Notes: generated by a model from the sequence alone, not told the origin. Positions 7,067-15,143 are shown, numbered from the stretch's first letter. The stretch: DNA of 36,100 bases from Rhizobiaceae bacterium (GCA_017644105.1 JAEPMD010000034.1:1-36100); one strand, 5' to 3'. Program-made: numbers and translations.

Positions 7067-8446
7067 ATGGGTTTTAGAAATCTTATCGGAGGGGTCGTGC
7101 TGGCATCAGGACTTGCCACTTTAGCCAGCCACGCGTCCGCAGACACAATCAATATCGCAATCGGTCACCAATCAATGTGCACCGACACTTACACAGCCGG
7201 CATTGTCGTCAAAGAGCTCGGCTTGCTGGAAAAGTATCTGCCTAAAGACGGCAAATATTCAGATGCAGAATATGAGGTTTCATGGGCTGACTATAGTTCT
7301 GGTGGACCAATCACCAACCAGATGCTTGCAAACAAACTGAACTTCGGCGTGATGGGCGACTACCCTCTTATTGTGAATGGCGCGAAATTTCAGGAAACCG
7401 AAAGCCTACGAACTGTTTACGTTGCTGGCACAGGATATAACTTGAAAGGTTCAGGTAATGCGATTGTTGTTCCGGTCGACAGTGATATCTACTCCATTGA
7501 TCAATTAGAAGGTAAGGAAGTATCGACGCCAGTTGGTTCTGCAGCTTGGGGCATGTTGCTGAAAGCCATGCAGGATAATGAGATCCCAACAAGCGAATAT
7601 GTGCTGAAGAATCAAAGCCCCGCAGTTGGCGCTGCCAACATCGCAGCAGGTAAAATCGATGCGCACTCTGATTTCTGCCCATGGTCTGAAATCATGGAAT
7701 TCCGCGGAACGGGTCGTAAGATTTATGACGGTTCAGAAACAGGCGTCCCATATCTTCATGGTGTCGTTGTGCGAGAAGACTTTGCCACAGAATATCCTGA
7801 AGTTGTTCAGGCCTTCATCAAAGCTGTTTGGGAAGCTGGTGAATGGATCCGCGAAGATCCAATGAAAGCTGTGAGCCTTATGGAAGGCTGGACTGGCGTT
7901 GAGAAGGAAGTCTTGTATCTCTACTTCTCAGAAGGTGGTCACCTGACGCTTGAACCATCTATCAAAACCGAATGGGTCGATGCGCTTAAATTCAATCACG
8001 GGGTTCTCGTGAAAGAAAAAGCCATTCCACCGCTTGATTTCGATGCGTGGATTACTGAGGACTACATCAAAGCTGCCTATACTGACCTTGGCATTGATTA
8101 CGAAGCCGACAAAGCAGCCTTGGTCGATCCAGTTGAAGCCAATAAAGGCTTACCAATGGAAATCTGGCACGCCCGCGATGGTGTGAGCACATATCCATCA
8201 ATGCCTGAATTCCTGACGGCTCTTGCAGAAATGCAAGCAACCGGTGCGAAGCTGAACTCAACTTATGTCTACGACATTGAAACTGGTTTGAAACTCTTCG
8301 GCAAAACGGCGTTTTGGGTCAAGTCAGGTGAGACATATTCCACATTCCTTCGAAAAGGTGAAGCTGAGACCTATGCCAGCGCGAATGCTGGTGAGCTGAT
8401 CACTTTTGAGGCTGCTGTGGCTGATTTTGCCCCGTCTGAAGGTTAG
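7067..8446 (+). CDS. NitT/TauT-type ABC binding protein with C-terminal NosL-like domain
   Basis: The 459-residue protein has a signal peptide (about 1-25, ending ASA) and a SsuA/NrtA-like binding fold to about residue 350. Recognisable parts are the first strand INIAIGHQS, NFGVMGDYPLI, GKEVSTPVGSAAWGML and a C-lobe helix with EYPEVVQAFIKAVWEAGEWI. Members usually have 310-340 residues, so about 100 are extra. The extra part (about 360-455: ARDGVSTYPSMPEFL, STYVYDIETG, KTAFWVKSG, ELITFEAAV) follows the pattern of the NosL copper-protein fold. Only two cysteines remain in the mature protein, C38 (HQSMC) and C204 (HSDFCPW), both in loops that usually line the ligand cleft. The ligand is unknown; copper, a copper complex or a sulfur compound are possibilities. 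AGGAGAG precedes the ATG. Confidence 0.8.
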   Translation: MGFRNLIGGVVLASGLATLASHASADTINIAIGHQSMCTDTYTAGIVVKELGLLEKYLPKDGKYSDAEYEVSWADYSSGGPITNQMLANKLNFGVMGDYPLIVNGAKFQETESLRTVYVAGTGYNLKGSGNAIVVPVDSDIYSIDQLEGKEVSTPVGSAAWGMLLKAMQDNEIPTSEYVLKNQSPAVGAANIAAGKIDAHSDFCPWSEIMEFRGTGRKIYDGSETGVPYLHGVVVREDFATEYPEVVQAFIKAVWEAGEWIREDPMKAVSLMEGWTGVEKEVLYLYFSEGGHLTLEPSIKTEWVDALKFNHGVLVKEKAIPPLDFDAWITEDYIKAAYTDLGIDYEADKAALVDPVEANKGLPMEIWHARDGVSTYPSMPEFLTALAEMQATGAKLNSTYVYDIETGLKLFGKTAFWVKSGETYSTFLRKGEAETYASANAGELITFEAAVADFAPSEG

Positions 8447-8472
8447 CCCAAGACCTGACAGGCAAAATAAAG

Positions 8473-8499
8473 CAGGCGCTGTTTATCCCACAGCGCCTG
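8473..8499 (+). terminator. Strong hairpin between binding protein and permease genes
   Basis: A perfect 10-bp stem, CAGGCGCTGT/ACAGCGCCTG, with a TTATCCC loop and followed by TTT, lies 26 bp after the binding protein stop. Because the downstream genes are tightly overlapped and need transcripts, this is more likely a partial terminator or an mRNA-stabilising 3' end that lets the binding protein be made in excess. Confidence 0.65.
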
Positions 8500-8542
8500 T
8501 TTAAAGCAAAATAAATGCATATCGCGAAAGGTGCGTGATAAG

Positions 8543-9439
8543 ATGTCTGAACTTACGGCTCAGAAAATAAAAATCGTTGAGAAGAAGGATGTTCAAGACA
8601 CGTCTTCGAATAATTCTGTGCAACCGGATACAGCTCGAAAACCACCTCGCTGGACCGATCGATTTAACCGCGAATTTTTTAAATTTCTCGGTATTGTATT
8701 TGCCTCGCTCGCCACTGGCGTTCTGGTATGGCATCTCGCATCTAAGTTTAATCTCAACCTTTATGTTGACTTCCAAAATGTGCCCTCGCCTGGAAAAGTT
8801 TTTGATGCTTTCTTAGGGCATATTCAAACCGAAATTTTCTTTATCCATATTGGCGTCTCTATTCGCCGGATCCTGATCAGTTATGGTTTAGCGGTCATTG
8901 TTGGCATCTCCATCGGCCTGATGATGGGACGGTCTAAAATCGCCAAGGCATTCATCATGCCGTATATTGAGGTAATCCGCCCGATCCCTGCCGTGGCTTG
9001 GATCCCGCTTGCCATTTTGATGTGGCCCACTGAGGAAAGTTCAATCATCTATATCACCTATTTAGGTGCCCTCTTTCCAATCATTTTAAACACCTTGCAC
9101 GGGGTTGAACAAACGCCTGAAGTCCTGGTTCGCGCCGCTAGATCACTTGGCGCGACCCGCGCATCGATCTTCTGGCACGTTGTAATCCCTGCCGCATTAC
9201 CATCAATCTCGGCAGGTCTTGCCATCGGCATGGGCGTGTCTTGGTTCTCGCTACTCGCAGGTGAAATTATATCCGGGCAATACGGCATTGGTTACTTCAC
9301 CTGGGATGCCTACAGCTTGATCAATTATCAAGACATCGTTGTCGGCATGCTAGTTATCGGGCTGTTGGGCACGGCATCCACTGCCGCAATCAAACTCATC
9401 ACGAGCCCATTACTAAAATGGCAGAGGTTCGCAAGATGA
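8543..9439 (+). CDS. ABC transporter permease, NitT/TauT (SsuC/TauC) type
   Basis: The 298-residue inner-membrane protein has a long charged N-terminal extension (about 45 residues) before the first membrane helix (FFKFLGIVFASLATGVLVW), then about six helices. The BPD_transp_1 loop that contacts the ATPase is visible: VLVRAARSLGATRASIFWHVVIPAALPS, together with the conserved IRPIPAVAWIPLAILM. The ATG at 8543 is taken as start; a GTG at 8531 in frame is possible. Its stop overlaps the ATG of the next gene (ATGA). It should form a homodimer with the ATPase encoded at 10097. Confidence 0.9.
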   Translation: MSELTAQKIKIVEKKDVQDTSSNNSVQPDTARKPPRWTDRFNREFFKFLGIVFASLATGVLVWHLASKFNLNLYVDFQNVPSPGKVFDAFLGHIQTEIFFIHIGVSIRRILISYGLAVIVGISIGLMMGRSKIAKAFIMPYIEVIRPIPAVAWIPLAILMWPTEESSIIYITYLGALFPIILNTLHGVEQTPEVLVRAARSLGATRASIFWHVVIPAALPSISAGLAIGMGVSWFSLLAGEIISGQYGIGYFTWDAYSLINYQDIVVGMLVIGLLGTASTAAIKLITSPLLKWQRFAR

Positions 9440-10104
9440 TGGGTGCAATTTCAGTTATCGGACAAACAGTCCGGACCAGTTGGCGCCGCCTGATAGCATG
9501 GGGTGTGGTAGTTTCGGTGCTCTTCCAAATAATCATGCTCATAGCACTCATAGTGCGTTTTCAGGCGGTGCCAAACTATATCACTTTTTACGACTGGATC
9601 GGCAATGTGAGCTGGATCATTCAATCCACACCGTCTTGGCGCGATATGTTGCCAATCATCTCGGAAGAATGGCTGATCGAAATCGGTAAAATGAATTATG
9701 ATTATGGCACGGGCATATCCGAATGGAGTTTGAATGTCGTGCCTTCAAAAGTCCTCGTCATGTTCTTTTTAGGCAGTCTTATCGGATTATCCTCAATGCT
9801 CATGCGTTCGGATGAATGCTCGGTAGGTTCTAAACGAGGACTGGCCTTGGGAACAGGTGTTGGCGGTATTTTAATAGCTATGACCAACGCTACAATGAGC
9901 TGGGTCGTGTGTTGCGCAACGCCGTCTTGGGTTGTGGGTCTCGCCATGCTGGGACTTGGCGTCTCAACATCCTTAGCGCTCGAAACCATGGGCCCAGCAT
10001 TAAGCGGGACCGGGCTGCTAGTTTTGCTCACTGTGATTTTCATTTTGGCTTGGAGAAAATCAAACAAACAACAATATCTGAGTGCTGGGGTTAAATATGC
10101 TTGA
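9436..10104 (+). CDS. Unrecognised membrane protein within the ABC operon
   Basis: I do not recognise this 222-residue protein, and it lacks the EAA loop of ABC permeases. Hydrophobic segments are seen at about 19-41, 106-124, 134-155, 160-180 and 192-210, so it probably has five membrane spans. A periplasmic-sized loop lies between the first two (NYITFYDWIGNVSW...DYGTGISEWSLNVVPSK). The stretch MSWVVCCATPSW has two adjacent cysteines inside or at the edge of a membrane helix, which could bind metal or heme or be redox-active. It is coupled to the permease (ATGA overlap) and overlaps the ATPase gene by 8 bp, which argues that it is part of the transporter or of the redox chain around it. The start was chosen over an ATG at 9418 because AGAGG is well spaced for 9436. 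Confidence 0.8.
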   Translation: MMGAISVIGQTVRTSWRRLIAWGVVVSVLFQIIMLIALIVRFQAVPNYITFYDWIGNVSWIIQSTPSWRDMLPIISEEWLIEIGKMNYDYGTGISEWSLNVVPSKVLVMFFLGSLIGLSSMLMRSDECSVGSKRGLALGTGVGGILIAMTNATMSWVVCCATPSWVVGLAMLGLGVSTSLALETMGPALSGTGLLVLLTVIFILAWRKSNKQQYLSAGVKYA

Positions 10105-10936
10105 CGTTATCAATTTTAAAAAGCCCGGCAAGGTGGAAAATTCATCCGGCCAAGGACGCATTGAATTCAAAGACGTGTCTGTGACTTTCGGCAAAGCTGG
10201 TTCTGAGCACAAAGCCGTTGAGAACACAACAATCACAATCGAACCCGGCGAGTTTGTCTGTATTTTAGGCCCATCGGGCTGCGGCAAATCCACGTTAATG
10301 AACACAGTCGCTGGTTATGTGACACCCACCACTGGCACGGTGCTCGTAGATGGCCAGAAGATAACCAAGCCAGGACCTGATCGAGGCATGGTTTTTCAGC
10401 AATACTCGCTGCTACCTTGGAAAACCGTGTACGAAAATATCGCCTTTGGCCCCAAAATGGCGGGCAAAAGTAAAGACGAATCCGGCTCCATCGCAAATAC
10501 GTTTTTAAACATGGTCGGTTTGTCTAAGTTTGGTTCAAGATACCCCGCCGAACTATCTGGTGGCATGCAGCAACGGGTTGGTATTGCGAGAGCATTGGCA
10601 AATTACCCGTCTGTGCTTTTGATGGACGAGCCCTTCGGCGCGCTCGATGCACAAACCCGGCTCATGATGCAGGAAAACTTGCTCGATATCTGGAAAGAAT
10701 TTGGCATTACAGTTTTGTTTGTCACGCACGATGTTGATGAAGCGGTTTACCTAAGTGATCGCGTTTTGGTCATGAGCGCAGCACCCGGGAAAATCATCAA
10801 TGATATGCGCATAGGTCTTGAACGCCCGCGCATTTCCGAGATGTCCACCAGTCCTATATTTGTTGAAGCCAAACATGAATGCTTGCAATCGATCCGAGCC
10901 GAAAGTCTGCGTGCTTTTGAGGAGCAAAATCAATGA
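10097..10936 (+). CDS. ABC transporter ATPase, NitT/TauT (SsuB/TauB) type
   Basis: The 279-residue cytoplasmic ATPase has Walker A GPSGCGKST, the Q-loop in VFQQYSLLPW, signature LSGGMQQRVGIARAL, Walker B VLLMDEPFGALDAQTR and H-loop VTHDVDEAV. The VFQQYSLLPWKTVYENI segment is typical of nitrate/sulfonate/taurine importers. It begins with about 20 extra residues before the domain. The ATG at 10097 overlaps the end of the membrane protein gene, and its stop overlaps the Sco1-like gene by ATGA. It should energise import through the permease at 8543. Confidence 0.93.
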   Translation: MLDVINFKKPGKVENSSGQGRIEFKDVSVTFGKAGSEHKAVENTTITIEPGEFVCILGPSGCGKSTLMNTVAGYVTPTTGTVLVDGQKITKPGPDRGMVFQQYSLLPWKTVYENIAFGPKMAGKSKDESGSIANTFLNMVGLSKFGSRYPAELSGGMQQRVGIARALANYPSVLLMDEPFGALDAQTRLMMQENLLDIWKEFGITVLFVTHDVDEAVYLSDRVLVMSAAPGKIINDMRIGLERPRISEMSTSPIFVEAKHECLQSIRAESLRAFEEQNQ

Positions 10937-11538
10937 GACATTTCCTGGTCATTATCGTTATTTTCACAGCCGCGTTTAGCCATGCTTTTGCCCAAGTTCA
11001 AGGCGTGGAACTTGAAGAACCGCTCAACATTGAAGCCTTTACATTAAGCGACCAAAATGGCGAAGCATTTACCCATGAAGATTTAAAGGACAGCTGGACA
11101 CTCATCATGTTTGGTTTCAATTCTTGTCCTGATGTATGTCCATTCACCCTTGGAAACTTAGAACATGCCGTGAGCGAAACTTCGATGCGAGTTCGGCCCG
11201 ACAATGTGCCAAAGGTTGTATTCGTATCTGTTGACCCAGAACGGGACGCTGATGTTGTTACCGATTATGCAACATTCTTTCACCCTGACTTTAGAGGTGT
11301 CACTGGTGATAGAGCCGATATTGATCGCTTGATCGAAAACACAGACAGTTTTTATCGCCTGATGCGACCTGACAAAGATGGATATTATGAAGTTCAGCAC
11401 AGTTCAGCGGTCAGTGTGATAGATCCAGATGGCAAAATACGCGCAAAACTGCAGCCCCCATTTGACGCAGGATTGACTGCCGAATTTCTAGCCAGACTGC
11501 AAATCACATATCGAAAAGAAAAGGCGCAAACAAATTGA
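10933..11538 (+). CDS. Sco1/SenC family copper metallochaperone
   Basis: The 201-residue protein has a signal peptide (about 1-20, ending AFA) and a thioredoxin-like Sco domain. The copper ligands are visible: C65-P-D-V-C69 in FGFNSCPDVCP and H156 in VQHSSAVSVIDPDG. Sco proteins sit on the periplasmic side and assist CuA assembly or act as thiol reductases. Here the gene is embedded in an ABC operon and followed at once by a PCuAC gene, a usual functional partner in CuA loading. No cytochrome oxidase or nosZ gene is in the window, so the target is unknown. Confidence 0.92.
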   Translation: MRHFLVIIVIFTAAFSHAFAQVQGVELEEPLNIEAFTLSDQNGEAFTHEDLKDSWTLIMFGFNSCPDVCPFTLGNLEHAVSETSMRVRPDNVPKVVFVSVDPERDADVVTDYATFFHPDFRGVTGDRADIDRLIENTDSFYRLMRPDKDGYYEVQHSSAVSVIDPDGKIRAKLQPPFDAGLTAEFLARLQITYRKEKAQTN

Positions 11539-11975
11539 AGTATCTTGTAACCCTATTCGCATTCTTTTTTTCAACCCTCACCCATGCATCTGACCTCATG
11601 GTGATGGACCCTTGGGTGCCGTTAGCACCACCAGCTGCCAAAGCGCATGCAGCCTTTGTGATGATCCACAATCATAGCGGCAGTTCGAAAACGCTTATTT
11701 CAGCGAGTTCGGACAACTACAAAATGGTTCACATACACAAAAGTGAGGAAAAAGACGGTGTGGCGACGATGTCGATGGTGGAACAAATAGAAATTCCTGC
11801 CGACGGCATGTTAGCAATGAAACCAGGCGGACTGCACATCATGTTGTTGGGACCAAAATCAACCGTCAATCTTGGCGATGAAATCAAAATAACCCTCAAT
11901 TTCGAAGATGGAACGAGCGTGGATATAAATGCGTTGGTCAAAAAGAGACATGCCCATACTCAACACAACCATTAG
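11535..11975 (+). CDS. PCuAC-family periplasmic copper chaperone
   Basis: The 146-residue protein has a short signal peptide (about 1-18) and the PCuAC fold. The published motif H-x10-M-x21-H-x-M is met exactly by H68, M79, H101 and M103 (VHIHKS, ATMSM, GGLHIMLL). A histidine-rich tail, KKRHAHTQHNH, adds further metal ligands. Translation seems to start at TTG 11535, overlapping the Sco stop as TTGA; no better start exists before the signal peptide. It should hold Cu(I) in the periplasm and pass it on with the Sco protein. Confidence 0.92.
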   Translation: MKYLVTLFAFFFSTLTHASDLMVMDPWVPLAPPAAKAHAAFVMIHNHSGSSKTLISASSDNYKMVHIHKSEEKDGVATMSMVEQIEIPADGMLAMKPGGLHIMLLGPKSTVNLGDEIKITLNFEDGTSVDINALVKKRHAHTQHNH

Positions 11976-12549
11976 AGCTGCATTATTTTCATTTTTATTG
12001 ATCAATCCTGTGTCTGCAGGAATGATCACAGATGAAGGCTTAGCGCCGTATGAGATATGTGGACTTTGCCATTCGCTGGATGGCGTTTCGAGAATGGCGA
12101 AATTTCCAAAGCTTGCCGGTCAGCCTCCGCTATATATTAAAAAACAGATCAAAGACTTTATGACCGAGAAAAGAACCAATGACGGCGGTCAAATGGTTGC
12201 TATTATGACTGAGGTGGACCCAACATCGATTGATGAAATTGCTGATTGGTTTGCAGCTCAAAGTGTGCCCTCACCCGAGCTTGAAACTGATCTAGATCTA
12301 TCAATCGGCAAAGCTTTGTTTGAAAAACAAAAATGCGCAACCTGCCATCGTGGTGTCGGCCAACAAGCGCCTCATATACCCTATCTCTTTGCACAGCATC
12401 AGTCCTATCTAGCCAAACAAATGCGAGATTTTCGTGATGGCAATCGCGACAATGATGCTGGACAACTCATGCAAAATGCGATGGGGCCTTTATCTGATGA
12501 TGAAATTGAGCTTATATCGACCTATCTCGCTTCTATGGAGCGAAACTAA
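11950..12549 (+). CDS. Diheme cytochrome c (c4-like)
   Basis: The 199-residue protein has a signal peptide (about 1-24) and two heme-binding sites, C37-G-L-C40-H41 and C129-A-T-C132-H133, in two similar halves. Both halves share FPKLAGQPPLYIKKQIKDF/IPYLFAQHQSYLAKQMRDF and the R-x-ND-x-G-GQ/AGQ pattern, the internal duplication typical of cytochrome c4. Distal methionines are likely in QMVAIM and QNAMGPL. It is a periplasmic electron carrier. It overlaps the PCuAC gene by 26 bp (ATG at 11950; an upstream in-frame ATG at 11929 gives no better signal peptide). It may accept electrons from the system encoded upstream. Confidence 0.92.
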   Translation: MPILNTTIRAALFSFLLINPVSAGMITDEGLAPYEICGLCHSLDGVSRMAKFPKLAGQPPLYIKKQIKDFMTEKRTNDGGQMVAIMTEVDPTSIDEIADWFAAQSVPSPELETDLDLSIGKALFEKQKCATCHRGVGQQAPHIPYLFAQHQSYLAKQMRDFRDGNRDNDAGQLMQNAMGPLSDDEIELISTYLASMERN

Positions 12550-13292
12550 TGCTGCAGAGAAACCCTATCATGTTGGAAGAGCACAACGATAATCCGAGCG
12601 CCATTTATCTCTCAGAATATCTTATGGGATTAAATGAAGGCAGCACGTTTTTATCAAATTTAACCGATGATGACCTTGCAACTGTTCGCAGACTTGGCAC
12701 CAAAGTCACAGTTCAAAAAGGCCAAAATCTGTTTTTCCAAGGCGATAAACATAACGGTGTTTGGATTGTTGAATCGGGCCGCATGCGTTCCTATTATACA
12801 GGTCCATCTGGTCGGGAGATCACGTTAGCCTATTGGACCCCTGGGCACTTTGTCGGCGGACCTGAGGTTTTTGGCGGCGGACTTCATATTTGGTCTGGTG
12901 ACGCTATGGAAGAAACTGAGCTGTTATTCCTGTCTGGCACAACAATGAAGCGATTGGTTCGCGAAATTCCAGATATCGCCATCGCTGTGATTGATGGCCT
13001 CGTTTACAAGGGAAAATGTTATTCCGCACTCATCCAAATGCTCGGTACGAGAAGCGTATCCGAACGTCTTGAGCAACTTTTGGTAATTTTGGCATCCGCA
13101 CAAGGCATTCACGAAAACAACGAAATCATAATTGAAAGATCAATCACATTCGAACAGATTGCCACCATTGTGGGAGCGACGCGCCAATGGGTTACACAAT
13201 CTTTCGAAAAGCTTCAAAAGCGCGGAATTGTCACGGTTAACCGCAAAAATATTCGGATTAAAAACATCGATAGTTTGTCCGGAATGTTTTGA
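12549..13292 (+). CDS. Crp/Fnr-family transcriptional regulator
   Basis: The 247-residue protein has a cyclic-nucleotide-binding-like beta-barrel (about 40-150: VTVQKGQNLFFQGD, GVWIVESGRMRSYY, GREITLAYWTPG), a dimer helix and a Crp-type winged helix (ITFEQIATIVGATRQWVTQSFEKLQKRGIV). There is only one cysteine, in KGKCYSA, so the four-cysteine [4Fe-4S] sensor of FNR is absent. The barrel carries histidines and a tryptophan (GGGLHIWSGD) that might hold heme or another ligand, but this is speculative. Its ATG overlaps the cytochrome stop by one base, so it is cotranscribed and may regulate its own operon. Confidence 0.9.
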   Translation: MLQRNPIMLEEHNDNPSAIYLSEYLMGLNEGSTFLSNLTDDDLATVRRLGTKVTVQKGQNLFFQGDKHNGVWIVESGRMRSYYTGPSGREITLAYWTPGHFVGGPEVFGGGLHIWSGDAMEETELLFLSGTTMKRLVREIPDIAIAVIDGLVYKGKCYSALIQMLGTRSVSERLEQLLVILASAQGIHENNEIIIERSITFEQIATIVGATRQWVTQSFEKLQKRGIVTVNRKNIRIKNIDSLSGMF

Positions 13293-13319
13293 ACCCGGAC
13301 TAAACCCTTATCGTTTTTC

Positions 13320-15104
13320 CTACGCTAAAAACGCACGCCAACTTCCCAAGTCGGAAATTTCAGTCGCATCTTTAACACCTTCAGCCTCACAGATAAAACC
13401 TTGAACTGATCTGCCATCGTCAAGCTTTATACTACCAATCCCCAACGGTGATGGGATTGTTTGCATAAAACTTCCAAATTCAGAAACTGGCATATCCCAC
13501 AATTCCATTTCTATCTTATGGCCTTTACCAGCTTCGCATCTAACCATGCCTGGTCTGTATGGTGGGCCACCAGCTAAAGCATAAAATTTATAATCTGCTG
13601 CTGAGGTAACTTTCTCTGCAAAACATGCGCCAAGCGCGAGAAGATCTTTATTGAGCGGAAGTCCATCCATATGAGCACCACAAACCGCAATAGTAATTGT
13701 ATCGTTCGCACTTTCTGCAAGCTCCACACTTGATGAGAAAGCCCAATCTGTAGCGCCCAAATTGCGCGTGCCTTCTGCTTCAAGCGAAAGACCAACAGAA
13801 GCCACTAATGCGTCCTCACCTTTTGGAGCAAGCAAGGTCACACTGCCGGGACGTCCATCTGATCTTGCAGGTGTTGGAACTGCAATGCCGCACATATCCA
13901 TCAAATTGACAAAATTAGTGTAAGTGCCAAAATTATTGTTGGGTGTGATCGGATCGTCTTCTAAATCCTTAACGCTATAAAACGTGGGGATGGATGGCAC
14001 ACACATGATGTCGACACTCGCAAGCTCAGGTTCAACGGCACGTGTTAGCTCTTTAAGTTTATAAAACCCTTTAAAGGCGTCTGCCGCACTGCGGCTTTCC
14101 GCCAGCGTGATGATCTTTTTTGTCACTGGAAGAATGGCGTCAGGCTGCGTTTCCAACAAATCCTCAATCACCGTATAACGTTCTGCAACCCAAGAGCCAT
14201 AATAAAGCATATTGGCAATTTCATAGAGCGGTTCAAAGTCGATCTCTTTGATCACATAACCCTGTGACTTAAGCAGTTCTACACTGTCAGAAAACGAAGC
14301 TTCTTGAACCTTATCTCCCATGAACTTGATAGATGATTGGCTTGGAATCCCAATTACTAAATCTGACTTTGGTTTTGTTAATGGGTAAGACGCAATCTCT
14401 CGCGCGTAAGCGTCCGCAGAATCGTATGAATTTGCCACTTCAAACGCCGTATAAGCATCTTCGACAGTAAGCGCAAAAATTGAAACCGTTTCGATACTTC
14501 GGCATGCGGGCACAACACCTGAGGCAGAGAATGCACCCAATGTTGGTTTTAAGCCGACAATGTTATTCAGCGCTGCGGGTACGCGGCCCGAACCTGCCGT
14601 ATCCGTACCCAACGAAAATGTAACAATTCCATGACCAACGGCAGCGCCAGAGCCGCCCGAAGACCCGCCTGGAACGATCTCTGGGTCTATTGAATTAAGC
14701 GGTGCACCATAAGGCGTGCGAACACCGACCAAACCGGTGGCAAATTGGTCAAGATTTGTTTTGCCAATCAGAAGCGCACCGGCTTTCTTCAACTCCTTAA
14801 CGATGAAGGCATCTTCTTCAGGTTCAAATGCATAGGCTGGACACGCCGCCGTCGTCTCATAACCGACTGCATCGATATTATCTTTAATGGCAAATGGAAC
14901 ACCCCATAAAGGTTTTGATGGATCAAACTCACCAAGTTGTTCAGCTTCTTCTAAAAGAACATCCTTTTCAAACAAAGTGATGAAGATCCCGGGATCATTG
15001 ACCTCTTTAATCTTCTCAAAGACCTGTTCGATTATATCGGCTGGTTTAGTACCATTTTGATAGACCTTGTGAAGCGAGGGAATTGTGAGTGGTATTTGTG
15101 TCAA
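13320..15104 (-). CDS. atzF: Allophanate hydrolase (AtzF-type)
   Basis: The 594-residue protein has an N-terminal amidase-signature domain with catalytic Lys-Ser-Ser visible as K74 (FAIKDN), S148 (PGGSSGGSGA) and S172 (DTAGSGRVPA). Its C-terminal domain (about 440-594: TIAVCGAHMDGLPLN, FYALAGGPPYRPGM, IPSPLGIGSIKLDDG, VQGFICEAEG) is the hallmark of allophanate hydrolase (EC 3.5.1.54). It converts allophanate to ammonia and CO2 in the cytoplasm. The TTG at 15104 is preferred as start because AGAAGGA is spaced for it; an upstream TTG at 15125 would overlap that site. No urea carboxylase genes are present, so allophanate should come from biuret. It is the last gene of the peptide-type ABC operon. 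Confidence 0.92.
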   Translation of the reverse strand: MTQIPLTIPSLHKVYQNGTKPADIIEQVFEKIKEVNDPGIFITLFEKDVLLEEAEQLGEFDPSKPLWGVPFAIKDNIDAVGYETTAACPAYAFEPEEDAFIVKELKKAGALLIGKTNLDQFATGLVGVRTPYGAPLNSIDPEIVPGGSSGGSGAAVGHGIVTFSLGTDTAGSGRVPAALNNIVGLKPTLGAFSASGVVPACRSIETVSIFALTVEDAYTAFEVANSYDSADAYAREIASYPLTKPKSDLVIGIPSQSSIKFMGDKVQEASFSDSVELLKSQGYVIKEIDFEPLYEIANMLYYGSWVAERYTVIEDLLETQPDAILPVTKKIITLAESRSAADAFKGFYKLKELTRAVEPELASVDIMCVPSIPTFYSVKDLEDDPITPNNNFGTYTNFVNLMDMCGIAVPTPARSDGRPGSVTLLAPKGEDALVASVGLSLEAEGTRNLGATDWAFSSSVELAESANDTITIAVCGAHMDGLPLNKDLLALGACFAEKVTSAADYKFYALAGGPPYRPGMVRCEAGKGHKIEMELWDMPVSEFGSFMQTIPSPLGIGSIKLDDGRSVQGFICEAEGVKDATEISDLGSWRAFLA

Positions 15105-15143
15105 GGGAGATATCCTTCTATTCAATTGGTCTATTCAATTTGT

